Below the pieces are notes generated by a model. It did not search any database. It was given only the letters and a program-made list of their open reading frames with translations, and was not told where the DNA came from. The position numbers and the translations under genes are program-made. DNA of 64,000 bases from Salinicoccus roseus (GTDB taxonomy: Bacteria > Bacillota > Bacilli > Staphylococcales > Salinicoccaceae): NCBI RefSeq assembly GCF_003814515.1, contig NZ_RKQJ01000004.1:247675-311674 (forward strand), in the 5' to 3' direction. Shown here piece by piece: positions 33,403 to 44,153 of this stretch (position 1 is the stretch's first letter; every line of letters starts with the position of its first letter).

Positions 33403-33540
33403 ATGGTAAAACGTACTTATCAGCCAAATAAACGTAAGCACAGCAAAGTGCACGGTTTCCGTAAAAGAATGAGCACAAAGAACGGCCGTAAAGTATTGGC
33501 CCGTCGCAGAAGAAAAGGTAGAAAAGTTCTTTCAGCCTAA
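33403..33540 (+). CDS. rpmH: 50S ribosomal protein L34
   Basis: 45 codons: starts [20 protein letters not shown] and ends KGRKVLSA, with a GGAGG site before the ATG. A very basic small ribosomal protein of standard length, first gene rightwards from oriC. Confidence 0.98.
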
Positions 33541-33546
33541 TCCTCA

Positions 33547-33574
33547 AGATCATCTGAATAGGTGATCTTTTTTT
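33547..33574 (+). terminator. rpmH terminator
   Basis: AGATCATC/GGTGATCT stem with 6-nt loop and seven T. Some readthrough to rnpA is likely; a TATAAT at 33680-33685 suggests a separate weak rnpA promoter. Confidence 0.8.
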
Positions 33575-33733
33575 GTGTAGCAAGGCAGCTTTACATTTTA
33601 CCACTTTCAGGCAGCCCCACCGGAGGAGTGCGCATGCCCGGCTTGAGCACGGCGGGTTCTTCCAGTGTATATGGCATGCTATAATGACGATGAATTTTAT
33701 ATAATGAAATATCATATGTGAGAGAGCGTACCA

Positions 33734-34072
33734 ATGATGAAAAAGAGATTCAGAATAAAAAAAGAACGTGATTTCCAGCTTGTTTTCAAAAAGGGCAGAT
33801 CGTACGCAAACAGACAGTTCGTCGTGTATCTGGCCGACCATCCGAAGACCGATCATATGAGGCTCGGCATCAGTGTGTCCAAGCGGCTTGGCAACGCTGT
33901 TAAACGCAACAAGATCAAAAGGCGCATCCGCGTCTTCTTCCATAAGCATCAGGAACGGCTGAAGCCAAGGGAATATGTCGTCATTGCGAGGAAGCCGGTC
34001 AGCGATATGGACTACCATCAGATGGAAAAATCATTACTGCACGTGCTGAAGATCGCAAAATGTCTAAAATGA
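33734..34072 (+). CDS. rnpA: Ribonuclease P protein component
   Basis: 112 residues. The RNR signature is visible as LGISVSKRLGNAVKRNKIKRRIR (given here only as landmark, residues about 50-72). It supports the RNase P RNA in 5' tRNA maturation. It is followed after 15 nt by jag; the membrane insertase gene yidC, usual between them in Bacillus, is absent here as in staphylococci. Confidence 0.97.
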   Translation: MMKKRFRIKKERDFQLVFKKGRSYANRQFVVYLADHPKTDHMRLGISVSKRLGNAVKRNKIKRRIRVFFHKHQERLKPREYVVIARKPVSDMDYHQMEKSLLHVLKIAKCLK

Positions 34073-34087
34073 TATGGGGGTTACACC

Positions 34088-34954
34088 ATGTACAGGATTT
34101 ACACAGATGAGACTGTTGATCGTGCAATCGCCAAAGGCCTTGAAGAGCTGAAAGTTTCCGAAGCGGATGTCAAAATCGATGTTGAAGAGGAAGGGAAGAA
34201 GGGGCTGTTCGGCTTCGGCAGGAAGGACGCCGTCGTCAGATTGACCGTCATAAACCCCGAACTCAAGATGTATGAATCGATTGACGCCTTGATTGCAAGA
34301 GATGCAGAACAGGCTGACAGCATCATTGCTGAAGAAGTACCCGAAGCGGCTGGGGCATCAGGCCCCGGTCCCGGGTCTTCGGGTTCATCGGATTCAATGG
34401 AAGAAAGTGAAAATGAAGAAGCGGATGTCATCGAAGCGGAGGAACTGGCACATGTGCTTGCCCAGGATGAAGAAATCGATGAGGAAGTGCATGTCCAGAT
34501 TTCCATCGAAGAAGCGGCGGAGCAGACCAGGGACTACGTGGAACGGATCATCCAGGATATGAATATAGAAAGAACCAGTGAAGTCGAAGTGCTCGAGAAT
34601 GAGGTGCACATCGAGCTGTTCTCCCCGATGGCCGCCAAGCTGATCGGGAAACGCGGTATAACGCTCAACGCGCTGCAGGAAGTCGCCCAGCAGTTCTTCA
34701 ATTCGATATACAGGAGCTATGGTGTGATTACTCTTGATGTCGAGAACTACCGGGAGAAGCGGCGTGAAACCCTCGAGAACCTCGCAGTCAACATGTCGAA
34801 GAAGGCGAAGCGTATAGAGGGGCCGGTACAACTTGAGCCGATGCCTTCCTTTGAACGGAAGATCATGCACCATGTACTGAGCGGCATCGAAGGTATAGAA
34901 ACCTATTCCAAAGGTGCAGAACCGAATCGTTATATTGTAATAGAAAAGAAGTAA
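34088..34954 (+). CDS. jag: RNA-binding protein Jag/KhpB
   Basis: 288 residues: N-terminal Jag_N domain (about 1-52, with [14 protein letters not shown]), an acidic linker (about 75-140, rich in E, D and S), a KH-type domain with [20 protein letters not shown] and a C-terminal R3H domain ([13 protein letters not shown]). Jag/KhpB partners with KhpA to bind RNA and affects cell-wall and division functions. It sits between rnpA and mnmE. Confidence 0.95.
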   Translation: MYRIYTDETVDRAIAKGLEELKVSEADVKIDVEEEGKKGLFGFGRKDAVVRLTVINPELKMYESIDALIARDAEQADSIIAEEVPEAAGASGPGPGSSGSSDSMEESENEEADVIEAEELAHVLAQDEEIDEEVHVQISIEEAAEQTRDYVERIIQDMNIERTSEVEVLENEVHIELFSPMAAKLIGKRGITLNALQEVAQQFFNSIYRSYGVITLDVENYREKRRETLENLAVNMSKKAKRIEGPVQLEPMPSFERKIMHHVLSGIEGIETYSKGAEPNRYIVIEKK

Positions 34955-34968
34955 AGGAGCATTGCATC

Positions 34969-36348
34969 ATGCAATTAGAAACAATATCCAGCATCTCCAC
35001 CCCGGTGGGCGAAGGTGCAATTGCAATCGTGCGTCTCTCCGGCGTGGATGCAGTGGAGATCGCAGACCGCCTCTATAAAGGTGCGAAGCCGCTGGAAGCG
35101 GTGGATTCGCATACGATCAACTACGGCCACATCTTGGATCCCGATACCGGGGAGACTGTGGAAGAAGTCATGGTGGCAATCATGAGGGCGCCCCGCACCT
35201 ACACGCGCGAGGATATCGTTGAAATCAATTGCCATGGTGGTGTCCATACGATCAACCGGGTGCTCCAGCTGACGCTGAAGCACGGTGCCCGCATGGCGGA
35301 GCCGGGAGAATTCACGAAACGCGCCTTCCTCAATGGCCGGATCGACCTGTCCCAGGCAGAAGGTGTCATGGATTTCATCAGATCCAAGACGACGGAAGCA
35401 TCAAAAGTTGCGAACCAGCAGATGCAGGGAAGGCTGAAAGCACATGTTGAAGGCCTGCGCCAGAGCATCCTCAACATATTGGCCCAAGTGGAAGTGAACA
35501 TCGACTATCCGGAATATGACGATGTCGAAGAGGCGACCACTTCCTTCCTCGAAGAGGAGGCCCAGAAGGTCAAGGATGAAATCAGGAAGCTGCTGAAGAG
35601 CAGTGCCCAGGGAAAAATCCTTCGGGAGGGGCTGAGCACCGTCATCGTCGGGAAGCCGAATGTCGGGAAGAGTTCATTGCTTAACTACCTGATCCAGGAC
35701 AACAAGGCCATCGTGACCGACGTGGCAGGAACGACACGCGATATACTCGAAGAATACGTGAATGTCAACGGCATTCCACTCAAACTCATAGATACCGCAG
35801 GCATCAGGGACACCGATGACATCGTCGAGAAGATCGGTGTGGAACGCAGCCGCCAGGCGCTGAAGGAAGCGGAGCTCATACTGTATGTATTGAACAACAA
35901 CGAACCACTGACAGATGAGGATATCGAAATCCTCGATTCGATGGCAGACCAGAATGTCATCAATATCGTCAACAAGCTGGACCTCGAACCGAAGCTTGAT
36001 GTCGAAGATCTTCAAAAGAGATATCCGGGTATGCCGGTGGTCAGAACATCCATCATCAACGGCACGGGTGTGGATGATCTCGAGGACCGGATCGCAAGCT
36101 TGTTCTTTGAAGGGGAAATCCAGTCCGTGGATTCCACCTATGTATCGAACAACCGCCATATCCACCTGCTTGAGCAGGCGGCCGATGCGATATCCGATGC
36201 GATAGAATCTGCCGGAATGGATGTGCCGGTGGATATAGTACAGATAGACCTTGTAAAAACGTGGGAACTGCTCGGAGAAGTGATTGGGGAAGATGTCAGT
36301 GAACAGCTGATCGACCAGCTCTTCAGCCAGTTCTGCCTTGGGAAATAA
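34969..36348 (+). CDS. mnmE: tRNA modification GTPase MnmE
   Basis: 459 residues: N-terminal tetrahydrofolate-binding domain ([24 protein letters not shown] start), helical domain, GTPase with G1 [13 protein letters not shown]3 DTAGIRD and G4 NKLD, and the C-terminal cysteine motif FCLGK. Works with MnmG to add the (carboxymethyl)aminomethyl group to wobble U34 of tRNAs. Followed by mnmG. Confidence 0.98.
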   Translation: MQLETISSISTPVGEGAIAIVRLSGVDAVEIADRLYKGAKPLEAVDSHTINYGHILDPDTGETVEEVMVAIMRAPRTYTREDIVEINCHGGVHTINRVLQLTLKHGARMAEPGEFTKRAFLNGRIDLSQAEGVMDFIRSKTTEASKVANQQMQGRLKAHVEGLRQSILNILAQVEVNIDYPEYDDVEEATTSFLEEEAQKVKDEIRKLLKSSAQGKILREGLSTVIVGKPNVGKSSLLNYLIQDNKAIVTDVAGTTRDILEEYVNVNGIPLKLIDTAGIRDTDDIVEKIGVERSRQALKEAELILYVLNNNEPLTDEDIEILDSMADQNVINIVNKLDLEPKLDVEDLQKRYPGMPVVRTSIINGTGVDDLEDRIASLFFEGEIQSVDSTYVSNNRHIHLLEQAADAISDAIESAGMDVPVDIVQIDLVKTWELLGEVIGEDVSEQLIDQLFSQFCLGK

Positions 36349-36361
36349 AAGGAGGAAAACT

Positions 36362-38245
36362 ATGACAGATAATATGAAATATGATGTTGTTGTCATCGGT
36401 GCAGGCCATGCGGGCGTAGAAGCAGGACTCGCTTCTGCACGAAAAGGGCTGAAGACGCTGATGCTGACTATCAACTTGGACAATATAGCATTCATGCCCT
36501 GCAACCCTTCAGTAGGGGGGCCAGCGAAAGGGATCGTCGTCCGTGAAGTCGATGCACTCGGTGGACAGATGGCAAAAGTGATCGACAGGACGCATATACA
36601 GATGCGCATGCTGAATACCGGCAAAGGACCAGCGGTCCGTGCCCTCAGGGCGCAGGCGGATAAAGTGCTCTATCAGCAGGAGATGAAGCGGGTGCTGGAG
36701 GATGAGCCGAACCTCGATATCCTTCAGGGCATGGTGGATGAAATGATTGTGGAAGACGGTGAAGTCAAGGGTGTCAAAACGAATATCGGCACCATTTACG
36801 AAGCGAGGGCCGTCATCGTCACGACAGGCACCTTCCTGCGCGGGGAAATCATCCTCGGCGACCTCAAATATTCCAGTGGCCCGAACCATCAGATGCCTTC
36901 AGTACCGCTTGCAGACCAGATGAAGGATCTCGGCTTCGACATCGTCCGCTTCAAGACGGGAACACCGCCGCGGGTCAACTCGGACTCCATCGACTACTCC
37001 AAGACGGAGATACAGCCCGGGGACGATGTACCGCGCGCCTTCAGCTTTGAAACGACTGAATTCATCATGGATCAGCTGCCGTGCTGGCTGACCTACACTT
37101 CGGAAAATACGCATATGATCATCAATGACAACCTGCATCTATCCGCGATGTATTCCGGCATGGTCAAAGGTACAGGCCCACGCTACTGCCCATCCATCGA
37201 AGACAAGATTGTGCGCTTCAACGACAAGCCACGACACCAGATCTTCCTGGAGCCAGAAGGCCGGAGCACGAAAGAAGTCTATGTACAGGGTCTTTCAACA
37301 AGCATGCCGGAGAATGTACAGCGCGAGATGCTCTCATCCATTCCAGGACTTGAGAATGCCAGGATGATGCGTGCAGGCTACGCCATCGAATATGATGCAC
37401 TCGTTCCGACGCAGCTGTGGCCGACACTTGAAACGAAGAAGATCACGAACCTCTATACTGCAGGCCAGATCAACGGTACCAGCGGGTATGAGGAAGCGGC
37501 CGGACAGGGGCTCATCGCAGGCATCAATGCAGCGAGCAAGCTGCTAGGTGAAGAGGAACTTGTACTCAGCCGTTCCGATGCATATATCGGCGTCCTCATC
37601 GATGACCTTGTGACGAAAGGGACGAATGAACCATACAGGCTGCTGACTTCAAGGGCGGAACACCGTCTGCTGCTGCGTCACGACAATGCAGATATGCGCC
37701 TGACGGAAATCGGACATCGCATCGGACTCATTTCAGACGAAAGGCTCGAAGCATTCGAGACCAAGAAGCGGCATATCGAAGAGGAATTCGACCGCCTGAA
37801 GAAGATACGCATCAAGCCGAACGCCCATACGCAGGCCATCGTGGAGGAAAGGGGCGGAACACCGCTCAAAGATGGCATTCTGGCCATCGATCTGCTCAGA
37901 CGTCCGGAGATGGACTATGCCTCCATCATGGAAATACTGGAAGAGGAAACGACGCTCACACAGGAAGAACATGAACAGGTGGAAATCCAGGTCAAGTATG
38001 ACGGCTACATCAAGAAGTCGCTCATGCAGGTCGACAAGGTGAAGCGCATGGAGAAGAAGAAGATACCAGCGGATATCGACTATGATGCAATCCATTCCCT
38101 CGCAACAGAGGCAAGGGATAAGCTGAAAACCGTCAAACCGCTCGATATCGCCCAGGCTTCCAGAATTTCAGGGGTGAACCCTGCAGATATTTCCATCCTT
38201 CTTGTCTATATTGAACAGGGCAGCATCCAACGGGTGGAAGCATGA
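36362..38245 (+). CDS. mnmG: tRNA uridine-34 modification enzyme MnmG (GidA)
   Basis: 627 residues from the ATG at 36362, which follows AAAGGAGG; an earlier in-frame ATG at 36338 lies within the mnmE end. FAD-binding [19 protein letters not shown], signature [11 protein letters not shown] and [13 protein letters not shown] are visible. Forms the modifying complex with MnmE. Overlaps rsmG by 4 nt. Confidence 0.98.
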   Translation: MTDNMKYDVVVIGAGHAGVEAGLASARKGLKTLMLTINLDNIAFMPCNPSVGGPAKGIVVREVDALGGQMAKVIDRTHIQMRMLNTGKGPAVRALRAQADKVLYQQEMKRVLEDEPNLDILQGMVDEMIVEDGEVKGVKTNIGTIYEARAVIVTTGTFLRGEIILGDLKYSSGPNHQMPSVPLADQMKDLGFDIVRFKTGTPPRVNSDSIDYSKTEIQPGDDVPRAFSFETTEFIMDQLPCWLTYTSENTHMIINDNLHLSAMYSGMVKGTGPRYCPSIEDKIVRFNDKPRHQIFLEPEGRSTKEVYVQGLSTSMPENVQREMLSSIPGLENARMMRAGYAIEYDALVPTQLWPTLETKKITNLYTAGQINGTSGYEEAAGQGLIAGINAASKLLGEEELVLSRSDAYIGVLIDDLVTKGTNEPYRLLTSRAEHRLLLRHDNADMRLTEIGHRIGLISDERLEAFETKKRHIEEEFDRLKKIRIKPNAHTQAIVEERGGTPLKDGILAIDLLRRPEMDYASIMEILEEETTLTQEEHEQVEIQVKYDGYIKKSLMQVDKVKRMEKKKIPADIDYDAIHSLATEARDKLKTVKPLDIAQASRISGVNPADISILLVYIEQGSIQRVEA

Positions 38246-38958
38246 AGGAAGCACAGTTCATAGAGGTCCTGCGTCACCAGGGGATCACCCTGGATGATGA
38301 ACAGCGCGCCAAATTCAGAAGATATTTCGAGATGCTTGCAGAATGGAACGGCCGGGTCAATCTGACGGCCGTGACCGACGAGGAAGGGGTTTATCTGAAG
38401 CATTTCTACGATTCGCTGACGCCGCTCTTCCATGTGGATCTCCCGGAGAATGCAAGCATATGCGATGTCGGAGCGGGGGCGGGCTTCCCAAGCATCCCGC
38501 TCAAAATCCTGAGGCCCGACCTCAAAGTGACCATAGTGGATTCGCTGAATAAACGCATCCTCTTCCTGAACGAACTGACGGCAGAACTCGATCTGGATAA
38601 GATCCATCTGGTCCATGACCGCGCCGAGACATTTGCACAAGGCCCTCAGCGTCATATGTTCGATATCGTGACGGCACGTGCAGTCGCCCAGTTGAACGTG
38701 CTGGCCGAGCTCTGTCTGCCGCTTGTCCGTACAGGAGGTCGCTTCATTGTATTGAAGGGCAGAAAAGGCATGGAAGAATTGGAAGAAAGCCAGTTCGCCC
38801 TGGATCTCTTGGGAGGCGAGCTTGTGGAAACCCACAGCTTCACCCTCCCGGAGGAAGACAGTGAACGCCATATCCTCGAAATCGCGAAGAGAAGAAAAAC
38901 ACCCAAGAAGTATCCGCGCAAGCCGGGTACCCCAAACAAATCCCCATTAAAACAATAG
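38242..38958 (+). CDS. rsmG: 16S rRNA (guanine-527-N7)-methyltransferase
   Basis: 238 residues, Rossmann methyltransferase with SAM motif [18 protein letters not shown] near residue 73. It methylates G527; its loss gives low-level streptomycin resistance in several bacteria. The C-terminus has a basic tail ([14 protein letters not shown]). Co-translated with mnmG. Confidence 0.97.
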   Translation: MKEAQFIEVLRHQGITLDDEQRAKFRRYFEMLAEWNGRVNLTAVTDEEGVYLKHFYDSLTPLFHVDLPENASICDVGAGAGFPSIPLKILRPDLKVTIVDSLNKRILFLNELTAELDLDKIHLVHDRAETFAQGPQRHMFDIVTARAVAQLNVLAELCLPLVRTGGRFIVLKGRKGMEELEESQFALDLLGGELVETHSFTLPEEDSERHILEIAKRRKTPKKYPRKPGTPNKSPLKQ

Positions 38959-38971
38959 GCAGGTGTTGCAT

Positions 38972-39784
38972 GTGAAAAAACCATTTTCAAGACTTTTCGG
39001 CTTGATAGACAAAAGTGAAGATCAGCAGGAGAATGTCTCCCTGCAGCACTTGCCGATGGAAAACATCGTCCCCAACCGCTATCAGCCAAGGACGGCATTC
39101 GACCGGGAACGGATCAGGGAACTGGCCGATTCCATCGCGGAGCATGGTCTCCTGCAGCCGATCACCGTCCGGCCGATAGAGGAGGGCATGTTTGAAATCA
39201 TTGCAGGGGAGCGCAGGTTCAGGGCGCTGAAGATGCTCAACCGCGAAGAAGCGGAGGTCATCGTAAAATATCTGACGGATACCGAATCTGCGGCCATTGC
39301 ACTGATAGAAAATATCCAGCGCGAGAACCTATCCAGCATAGAAGAAGCGAAAGCCTATAAGAAGCTCCTCAAGATGGATGGCATCACCCAGAAGAACCTT
39401 GCACAGAATCTTGGCAAGAGCCAGTCATTCATCGCCAACAAGCTGCGTCTTCTTAAATTGTCCGATGAAGTCATTGAAGCGCTCCAGAAGCAGGAAATCA
39501 CCGAGCGTCATGCAAGGTCGCTCCTCAGCCTGGAGGATTCAGGGCAGGAAGAGATGCTTGAAGACATCAGGAAGCAGAAGATGACGGTGAAGGAGACGGA
39601 GCATGCAGTCAGGAAGAAGCTGAAGCACGTCAATGACGAACTGGATTTTGATGAGGACATGTCCTTCATACTGAATGATCTCAACCGTGAAGTGGACAGG
39701 CTGAAGGACAAAGGATTCAACGTATCCTATGAGTCGGCTGATGAGGATGCTTTCCATGAAGTGACGATAAAGATCTATAGGTAG
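38972..39784 (+). CDS. noc: Nucleoid occlusion protein Noc
   Basis: 270 residues from the GTG at 38972; the product then starts (M)KKPFSRLFGL, like other Noc proteins. This N-terminal amphipathic helix binds the membrane. The ParB-type CTP-binding domain has ENIVPNRYQPR and GERRFRALK; a helix-turn-helix follows (ITQKNLAQNLGKSQSFIANK). Noc binds ATTTCCCGGGAAAT sites and blocks septum formation over DNA. Two such sites are in this window, at 45039-45052 (14/14) and 20031-20044 (13/14). Confidence 0.93.
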   Translation: MKKPFSRLFGLIDKSEDQQENVSLQHLPMENIVPNRYQPRTAFDRERIRELADSIAEHGLLQPITVRPIEEGMFEIIAGERRFRALKMLNREEAEVIVKYLTDTESAAIALIENIQRENLSSIEEAKAYKKLLKMDGITQKNLAQNLGKSQSFIANKLRLLKLSDEVIEALQKQEITERHARSLLSLEDSGQEEMLEDIRKQKMTVKETEHAVRKKLKHVNDELDFDEDMSFILNDLNREVDRLKDKGFNVSYESADEDAFHEVTIKIYR

Positions 39785-39808
39785 ACACTCACTGTGTGGG
39801 TGTTTTTC
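39785..39808 (+). terminator. noc terminator
   Basis: ACACTCAC/GTGGGTGT stem with 3-nt loop and TTTTTC, directly after the stop codon. Confidence 0.65.
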
Positions 39809-39893
39809 TTATGTTACAATGGGCAGGTTGATTGATATAATGACAGCATGTGATTTTATACTTATGAGAACCCTGCACTGGAGGTAGTGGCGC

Positions 39894-40745
39894 ATGGCAA
39901 GGCAAAAAGGACTGGGAAAGAGTCTCGGAAAGGGACTGGATGCTCTATTTTCCAGCGGTAAGGAAGGTGAGGCGGTCATCGAACTCAAAATTTCCGAAAT
40001 CAGAAGGAACCCCTATCAGCCCCGTATGGAGTTCAATGAGGATAAGCTAAGGGAACTGTCTGATTCCATTGAGACACATGGCGTAATCCAGCCCATCGTG
40101 GTGAGGAAAGCCGTCAAGGGCTACGATATCGTGGCAGGGGAGAGAAGATTCAGGGCGTCCAGAATGCTCGGCAGGGAAACCATACCGGCAATCGTCAAGG
40201 AGATGACGGATACCGAAATGATGGAGCTTGCCATCATTGAAAACCTGCAGCGTGAGAACCTCAATCCGTTGGAAGAGGCGATGAGCTATCGCCAACTGAT
40301 GACGACTTTGAACATCACCCAGAATGAAGTGGCAGAGCGGCTGGGGAAATCACGTCCCTACATCGCTAATATGCTGAGGCTGCTCAATCTGCCGAATGCC
40401 ATCAGACAGATGATCAATGACGATCTGCTCTCCGGTGCACACGGCAGGACACTTCTGGCGCTCAAGGACCCCATCCAGATGGAAGGTGCAGCGAAACGTG
40501 CTATCGATGAAGGAATGAGTGTCCGTACACTTGAGACCTATGTAAAAAGCCTGCAGGAAGCACCTGCCAAAAGAAAGAAGAAGCAGGACAAGCCGAAGTT
40601 CATAGAGAAGCATGAGACGATGCTCAAGGAACATTTCGGAACGGCAGTGGAAATAAGGAAGAAGCGCAAAAAGGGCACAATATCATTCGAGTTCAGGAAT
40701 GAAGAAGAGTTCAAAAGGCTCATCTCCATGCTGGAAGACAAGTAA
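39894..40745 (+). CDS. parB: Chromosome-partitioning protein ParB (Spo0J)
   Basis: 283 residues: start RQKGLGKSLGKGLDALF, CTP-binding motifs RRNPYQPR and GERRFRASRML, helix-turn-helix NITQNEVAERLGKSRPYIAN, C-terminal dimerisation domain. ParB loads SMC condensin at parS near the origin. The usual parA/soj gene between noc and parB is absent, as in staphylococci. I found no parS sequence in the window by eye. Confidence 0.96.
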   Translation: MARQKGLGKSLGKGLDALFSSGKEGEAVIELKISEIRRNPYQPRMEFNEDKLRELSDSIETHGVIQPIVVRKAVKGYDIVAGERRFRASRMLGRETIPAIVKEMTDTEMMELAIIENLQRENLNPLEEAMSYRQLMTTLNITQNEVAERLGKSRPYIANMLRLLNLPNAIRQMINDDLLSGAHGRTLLALKDPIQMEGAAKRAIDEGMSVRTLETYVKSLQEAPAKRKKKQDKPKFIEKHETMLKEHFGTAVEIRKKRKKGTISFEFRNEEEFKRLISMLEDK

Positions 40746-40768
40746 ACTGGAAAGTGAAGGTGGAAGCA

Positions 40769-41695
40769 GTGTTAGCGAATATACTGATGACAACAACTGA
40801 GGAGCCGATAATGTTCATCGGTGAAATCATGGATAATCTGAGGGATCCCGAGCTATGGATGGGTATCGCTTCAAAGCTGATACAGGCCCTCATACTGATC
40901 ATTGCAGCGATGATTCTCGTCAGGATCGCCAATAGGATGATCGATAATTTCTTCAAAGTCAAATCGAAATCCCGGTTGAAAGGAAGCAGCAAGCGCAACC
41001 AGACGTTGATCAACGTGCTGCAGAATACTGCGACGGTGTTCATATGGTTCGTCGTCATCATGATGGTGCTTGAAACGTTCAGCCTGCCCGTAAGGACGCT
41101 CCTTGCCGGTGCCGGGGTCGTCGGCCTGGCAATTGGTTTCGGGGCACAGAGCCTTGTGAAGGATATGATAACAGGATTTTTCATCATTCTGGAGAACCAG
41201 TTCGATAAGGGGGATTTCGTCAGGGTGAATACTTCCGGTACGACGGTTGCCGAAGGTGAAGTGCTGTCCCTCGGCCTGCGCGCCTCCAAAATCCAGGGGT
41301 GGGAAGGTGAGCTCTTCATCATCCCGAACGGTACCATCAACGAAGTCGTCAACTTCTCCCGCTATAATGCGGTATCCATGCTCGACATGAATGTGTCGGT
41401 GGAGGAGGATCTTGACTCAGTCGAGAATACATTGGAGCAGTTCTTCGAAGCCCGTTGGCAGGAAGAGGAGATGCTCGTCTCCAAACCTGAAATCCTTGGC
41501 CTGCAGGGCATAGAGAACGGTGAAGCCATCATCCGGATAATGCTCGAGACGCAGCCGATGGAGCACTTCGGTGTGACACGCCGCATGAGAAAAGCGATCA
41601 AGAATCATCTTGAGGGCAAAGGCATCTATATCTCTGTACCTAAAATGGACATACAGGACTTTGATGATAAAATGGCTAAAGATGAAGGTGAGTAA
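40769..41695 (+). CDS. MscS-family small-conductance mechanosensitive channel
   Basis: About 308 residues from the GTG at 40769 (AGGTGG six bases upstream); another possible start is the GTG at 40754. Three N-terminal membrane helices; the pore helix is glycine/alanine-rich (LLAGAGVVGLAIGFGAQSLV), followed by the beta domain (FDKGDFVRVN, EGEVLSLGLRASKI, IPNGTI) typical of MscS. Opens on membrane tension to release osmolytes. Conserved neighbour of parB in staphylococci. Confidence 0.92.
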   Translation: MLANILMTTTEEPIMFIGEIMDNLRDPELWMGIASKLIQALILIIAAMILVRIANRMIDNFFKVKSKSRLKGSSKRNQTLINVLQNTATVFIWFVVIMMVLETFSLPVRTLLAGAGVVGLAIGFGAQSLVKDMITGFFIILENQFDKGDFVRVNTSGTTVAEGEVLSLGLRASKIQGWEGELFIIPNGTINEVVNFSRYNAVSMLDMNVSVEEDLDSVENTLEQFFEARWQEEEMLVSKPEILGLQGIENGEAIIRIMLETQPMEHFGVTRRMRKAIKNHLEGKGIYISVPKMDIQDFDDKMAKDEGE

Positions 41696-41697
41696 TC

Positions 41698-41892
41698 ATG
41701 ACAAAAGAATATGGTCTGAATGATATCGTCGAAATGAAGAAGCCGCATCCGTGCGGCAGCAGGCTGTTCTCCATCACCCGCATGGGGGCAGACATCAAGA
41801 TCAAGTGCAACCAGTGTGACCGGGTCATCATGATGCCGCGTCGTGATTTCGAAAAGAGAATGAAAATGGTAAGAAAAAAATATGAAGCATAA
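41698..41892 (+). CDS. DUF951 family protein
   Basis: 64 residues. The conserved pattern is DIVEMKKPHPCGSRLFSITRMGADIKIKCNQCDRVIMMPR, of which HPCG and CNQCDR cysteines could bind metal. Small proteins of this family lie directly before ychF in many Firmicutes; function unknown. 12-nt gap to ychF. Confidence 0.9.
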   Translation: MTKEYGLNDIVEMKKPHPCGSRLFSITRMGADIKIKCNQCDRVIMMPRRDFEKRMKMVRKKYEA

Positions 41893-41904
41893 AGGTGATT
41901 ATAA

Positions 41905-43005
41905 ATGGCTCTGACAGCAGGGATCGTCGGGTTGCCGAACGTCGGCAAGTCGACATTATTCAACGCAATAACAAAAGCAGGTGCACTCGCAGCAAACTAT
42001 CCGTTCGCCACAATCGATCCGAATGTCGGCATCGTTGAAGTGCCGGATGAAAGATTGAATGTACTGACGAAAATGGTGGAACCGAAAAAGACCGTCCCTA
42101 CGGCATTTGAATTTACAGATATCGCGGGCATCGTCAAAGGTGCATCCAAAGGTGAAGGGCTCGGCAACAAATTCCTCGCCCATATCCGTGAAGTCGATGC
42201 GATATGCCAGGTCGTACGTGCATTCGATGATGAGAATGTCACACACGTATCCGGCAAGGTCGATCCGATCGATGATATTGAAATCATCAATATGGAACTG
42301 ATCTTTGCGGACCTGGAAAGTGTGGAGAAGCGGATACCGCGCCTAGAGAAGATGGCGAAGCAGAAGGACAAGGATTCAATGGCCGAGCTGGAACTGCTCT
42401 CGAAGATCAAGGAGGGACTTGAGAACGACCGACCAGTCCGGGCGCTTGAATTTACAGATGAAGAGGCGAAACAGGTCAAGAACCTCCATCTGCTGACGCA
42501 GAAGCCGATGCTGTATGTCGCCAATGTGGCAGAAGATGAACTCGGCAACCTAGAACAGAATGAATACCTGAAATCGATCGAAGCATATGCAGAAAAAGAA
42601 GGGTCTGAAGTCATCGTGATCTCCGCAAAAGTGGAAGAGGAGATTGCGGTGCTGGATGAAGATGAGAAGGAGATGTTCCTGGAAGACCTCGGCATAGAGG
42701 AATCCGGGCTGGATAAACTCATCAAGGCTGCATATAATCTCCTTGGGCTGGCGACCTACTTTACAGCGGGTGTCGAGGAAGTCCGGGCATGGACTTTCAG
42801 GGAAGGCATGTCCGCACCGGAATGTGCAGGCATCATCCATACCGATTTCCAAAAAGGATTCATCCGTGCAGAGACGGTAAGCTATGATGATCTGGTCGAG
42901 AACGGCAACATGGTGAAGGCCAAAGAGGCGGGCAAGGTCCGTCTGGAAGGTAAAGACTATCTCATGAAGGATGGCGACGTCGTTCATTTCAGATTCAACG
43001 TTTAA
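41905..43005 (+). CDS. ychF: Redox-regulated ATPase YchF (OLA1 family)
   Basis: 366 residues. Obg-type P-loop GLPNVGKSTLFNAI; the G4 region (NVAEDEL) is changed so ATP is preferred; C-terminal TGS domain (AWTFREGMSAPECAGIIH). It associates with ribosomes and stress responses. Follows DUF951 in one transcript. Confidence 0.97.
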   Translation: MALTAGIVGLPNVGKSTLFNAITKAGALAANYPFATIDPNVGIVEVPDERLNVLTKMVEPKKTVPTAFEFTDIAGIVKGASKGEGLGNKFLAHIREVDAICQVVRAFDDENVTHVSGKVDPIDDIEIINMELIFADLESVEKRIPRLEKMAKQKDKDSMAELELLSKIKEGLENDRPVRALEFTDEEAKQVKNLHLLTQKPMLYVANVAEDELGNLEQNEYLKSIEAYAEKEGSEVIVISAKVEEEIAVLDEDEKEMFLEDLGIEESGLDKLIKAAYNLLGLATYFTAGVEEVRAWTFREGMSAPECAGIIHTDFQKGFIRAETVSYDDLVENGNMVKAKEAGKVRLEGKDYLMKDGDVVHFRFNV

Positions 43006-43011
43006 AAATGG

Positions 43012-43040
43012 TTGTAAAAAGAACCGATCACTGGTATAAT
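43012..43040 (+). promoter_or_regulatory. rpsF operon promoter
   Basis: TTGTAA (43012-43017), 17-nt spacer, TATAAT (43035-43040). Confidence 0.8.
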
Positions 43041-43087
43041 ATCGGATTGTGAGTAATGAAAATTATTCCTTGCTTATTTCTACGGAA

Positions 43088-43106
43088 ATGGGCCGCTAAA
43101 GACCAT
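43088..43106 (+). promoter_or_regulatory. Probable S6:S18-binding leader motif
   Basis: ATGGGCCGCTAAAGACCAT in the rpsF leader: ATGG/CCAT stem around an internal CCGCTAAAG. This resembles the conserved leader by which the S6:S18 complex represses its operon. rpsR, coding S18, is no longer adjacent here. Confidence 0.55.
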
Positions 43107-43121
43107 AAGGAGGTGTAGAAG

Positions 43122-43421
43122 ATGAAAGCATATGAAATTCTATATGTAATCCGCCCGAACATTGAAGAAGATGCGAAACAGGCGCTTGTTGAGCGTTTTG
43201 ACAACGTTTTGACTTCAAAAGGTGCGGAAATCGTCGAATCAAAAGAGTGGGGTAAACGTCGTCTTGCATATGAAATCGAAGATTTCAGCGAAGGCTTTTA
43301 TCACATCATCAAAGTGAATGCTGATGTGGAAGCCACAGATGAGTTCGAACGTTTGGCCAAAATCAACAATGATATCATTCGTCATATCATTGTACGCGAC
43401 GAACAAGCAGAGAAACAGTAA
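43122..43421 (+). CDS. rpsF: 30S ribosomal protein S6
   Basis: 99 residues: start [19 protein letters not shown], middle [19 protein letters not shown], of normal length. Binds 16S rRNA together with S18. First gene of the rpsF-ssb unit, with strong AAGGAGG site. Confidence 0.98.
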   Translation: MKAYEILYVIRPNIEEDAKQALVERFDNVLTSKGAEIVESKEWGKRRLAYEIEDFSEGFYHIIKVNADVEATDEFERLAKINNDIIRHIIVRDEQAEKQ

Positions 43422-43442
43422 TAATACAATGGAGTTGATTAC

Positions 43443-43946
43443 ATGCTGAACCGTGTTGTATTGGTAGGGCGTCTTACAAAAGACCCCGAACTGAAAGTCA
43501 GTCAAAGTAATATATCTGTAGCGACCTTCACTCTGGCAGTCAACCGTCCGTTCACAAGTGCGAACGGCGAACGTGGAGCTGACTTCATCAACTGTGTCGT
43601 TTTCCGTAAGCAGGCGGAGAACGTCAACCAGTACTTGAAGAAGGGCAGTCTGGCGGGAGTAGACGGCAGATTGCAGAGTCGTTCCTATGAGAACAAAGAA
43701 GGTCAAAGAGTATATGTGACTGAAGTAGTGTGTGATAGTGTGCAGTTCCTGGAACCTAAAGGACAAGGGCAAGGCAGTAATCAACAGTACAATAATTCCG
43801 CAGACAGCTATCAGAATGCGTACGGTAACCAGTCCACTGGTTCAAGACCGGCACCTCAAAAATCCAGACAGGATACAAAAGAGGAGAATCCATTCGCAAA
43901 CGCCGATGGACCGGTTGATATCAGTGATGACGATCTACCATTCTAA
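43443..43946 (+). CDS. ssb: Single-stranded DNA-binding protein
   Basis: 167 residues: OB-fold ([18 protein letters not shown] start, [19 protein letters not shown]), a flexible Gln/Asn/Ser-rich linker (about 108-150), and the acidic tip DISDDDLPF that recruits repair and replication partners. Confidence 0.98.
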   Translation: MLNRVVLVGRLTKDPELKVSQSNISVATFTLAVNRPFTSANGERGADFINCVVFRKQAENVNQYLKKGSLAGVDGRLQSRSYENKEGQRVYVTEVVCDSVQFLEPKGQGQGSNQQYNNSADSYQNAYGNQSTGSRPAPQKSRQDTKEENPFANADGPVDISDDDLPF

Positions 43947-44000
43947 ACCATATCCAAGATCGGATATGAAAGATGAAGTGTGAAAAGTGTGTGTGTGCAT

Positions 44001-44062
44001 GTGCAGGATATAGTGTGTGTATCCTGCACCAGGGCATTCCGGTAACCCGGAATGCCTTTTTT
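44001..44062 (+). terminator. ssb double hairpin terminator
   Basis: Stem 1 GTGCAGGATA/TATCCTGCAC (44001-44029) and stem 2 GGCATTCCGG/CCGGAATGCC (44033-44056) followed by TTTTTT. It ends the rpsF-ssb transcript before modA. Confidence 0.9.
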
Positions 44063-44153
44063 ATTTCACAATAATCATCCTCAGACATATTCTCTCCGGG
44101 GACAGAAGTGTTTATAATGGCAGTTAAGGATAAATTCAGATTGGAGAGTCTCT

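Noticed and set aside
33600..33670. GC-rich patch between rpmH and rnpA as a possible small RNA
   Set aside because: No clear hairpin plus terminator; it may only be leader of rnpA, whose TATAAT lies at 33680-33685.
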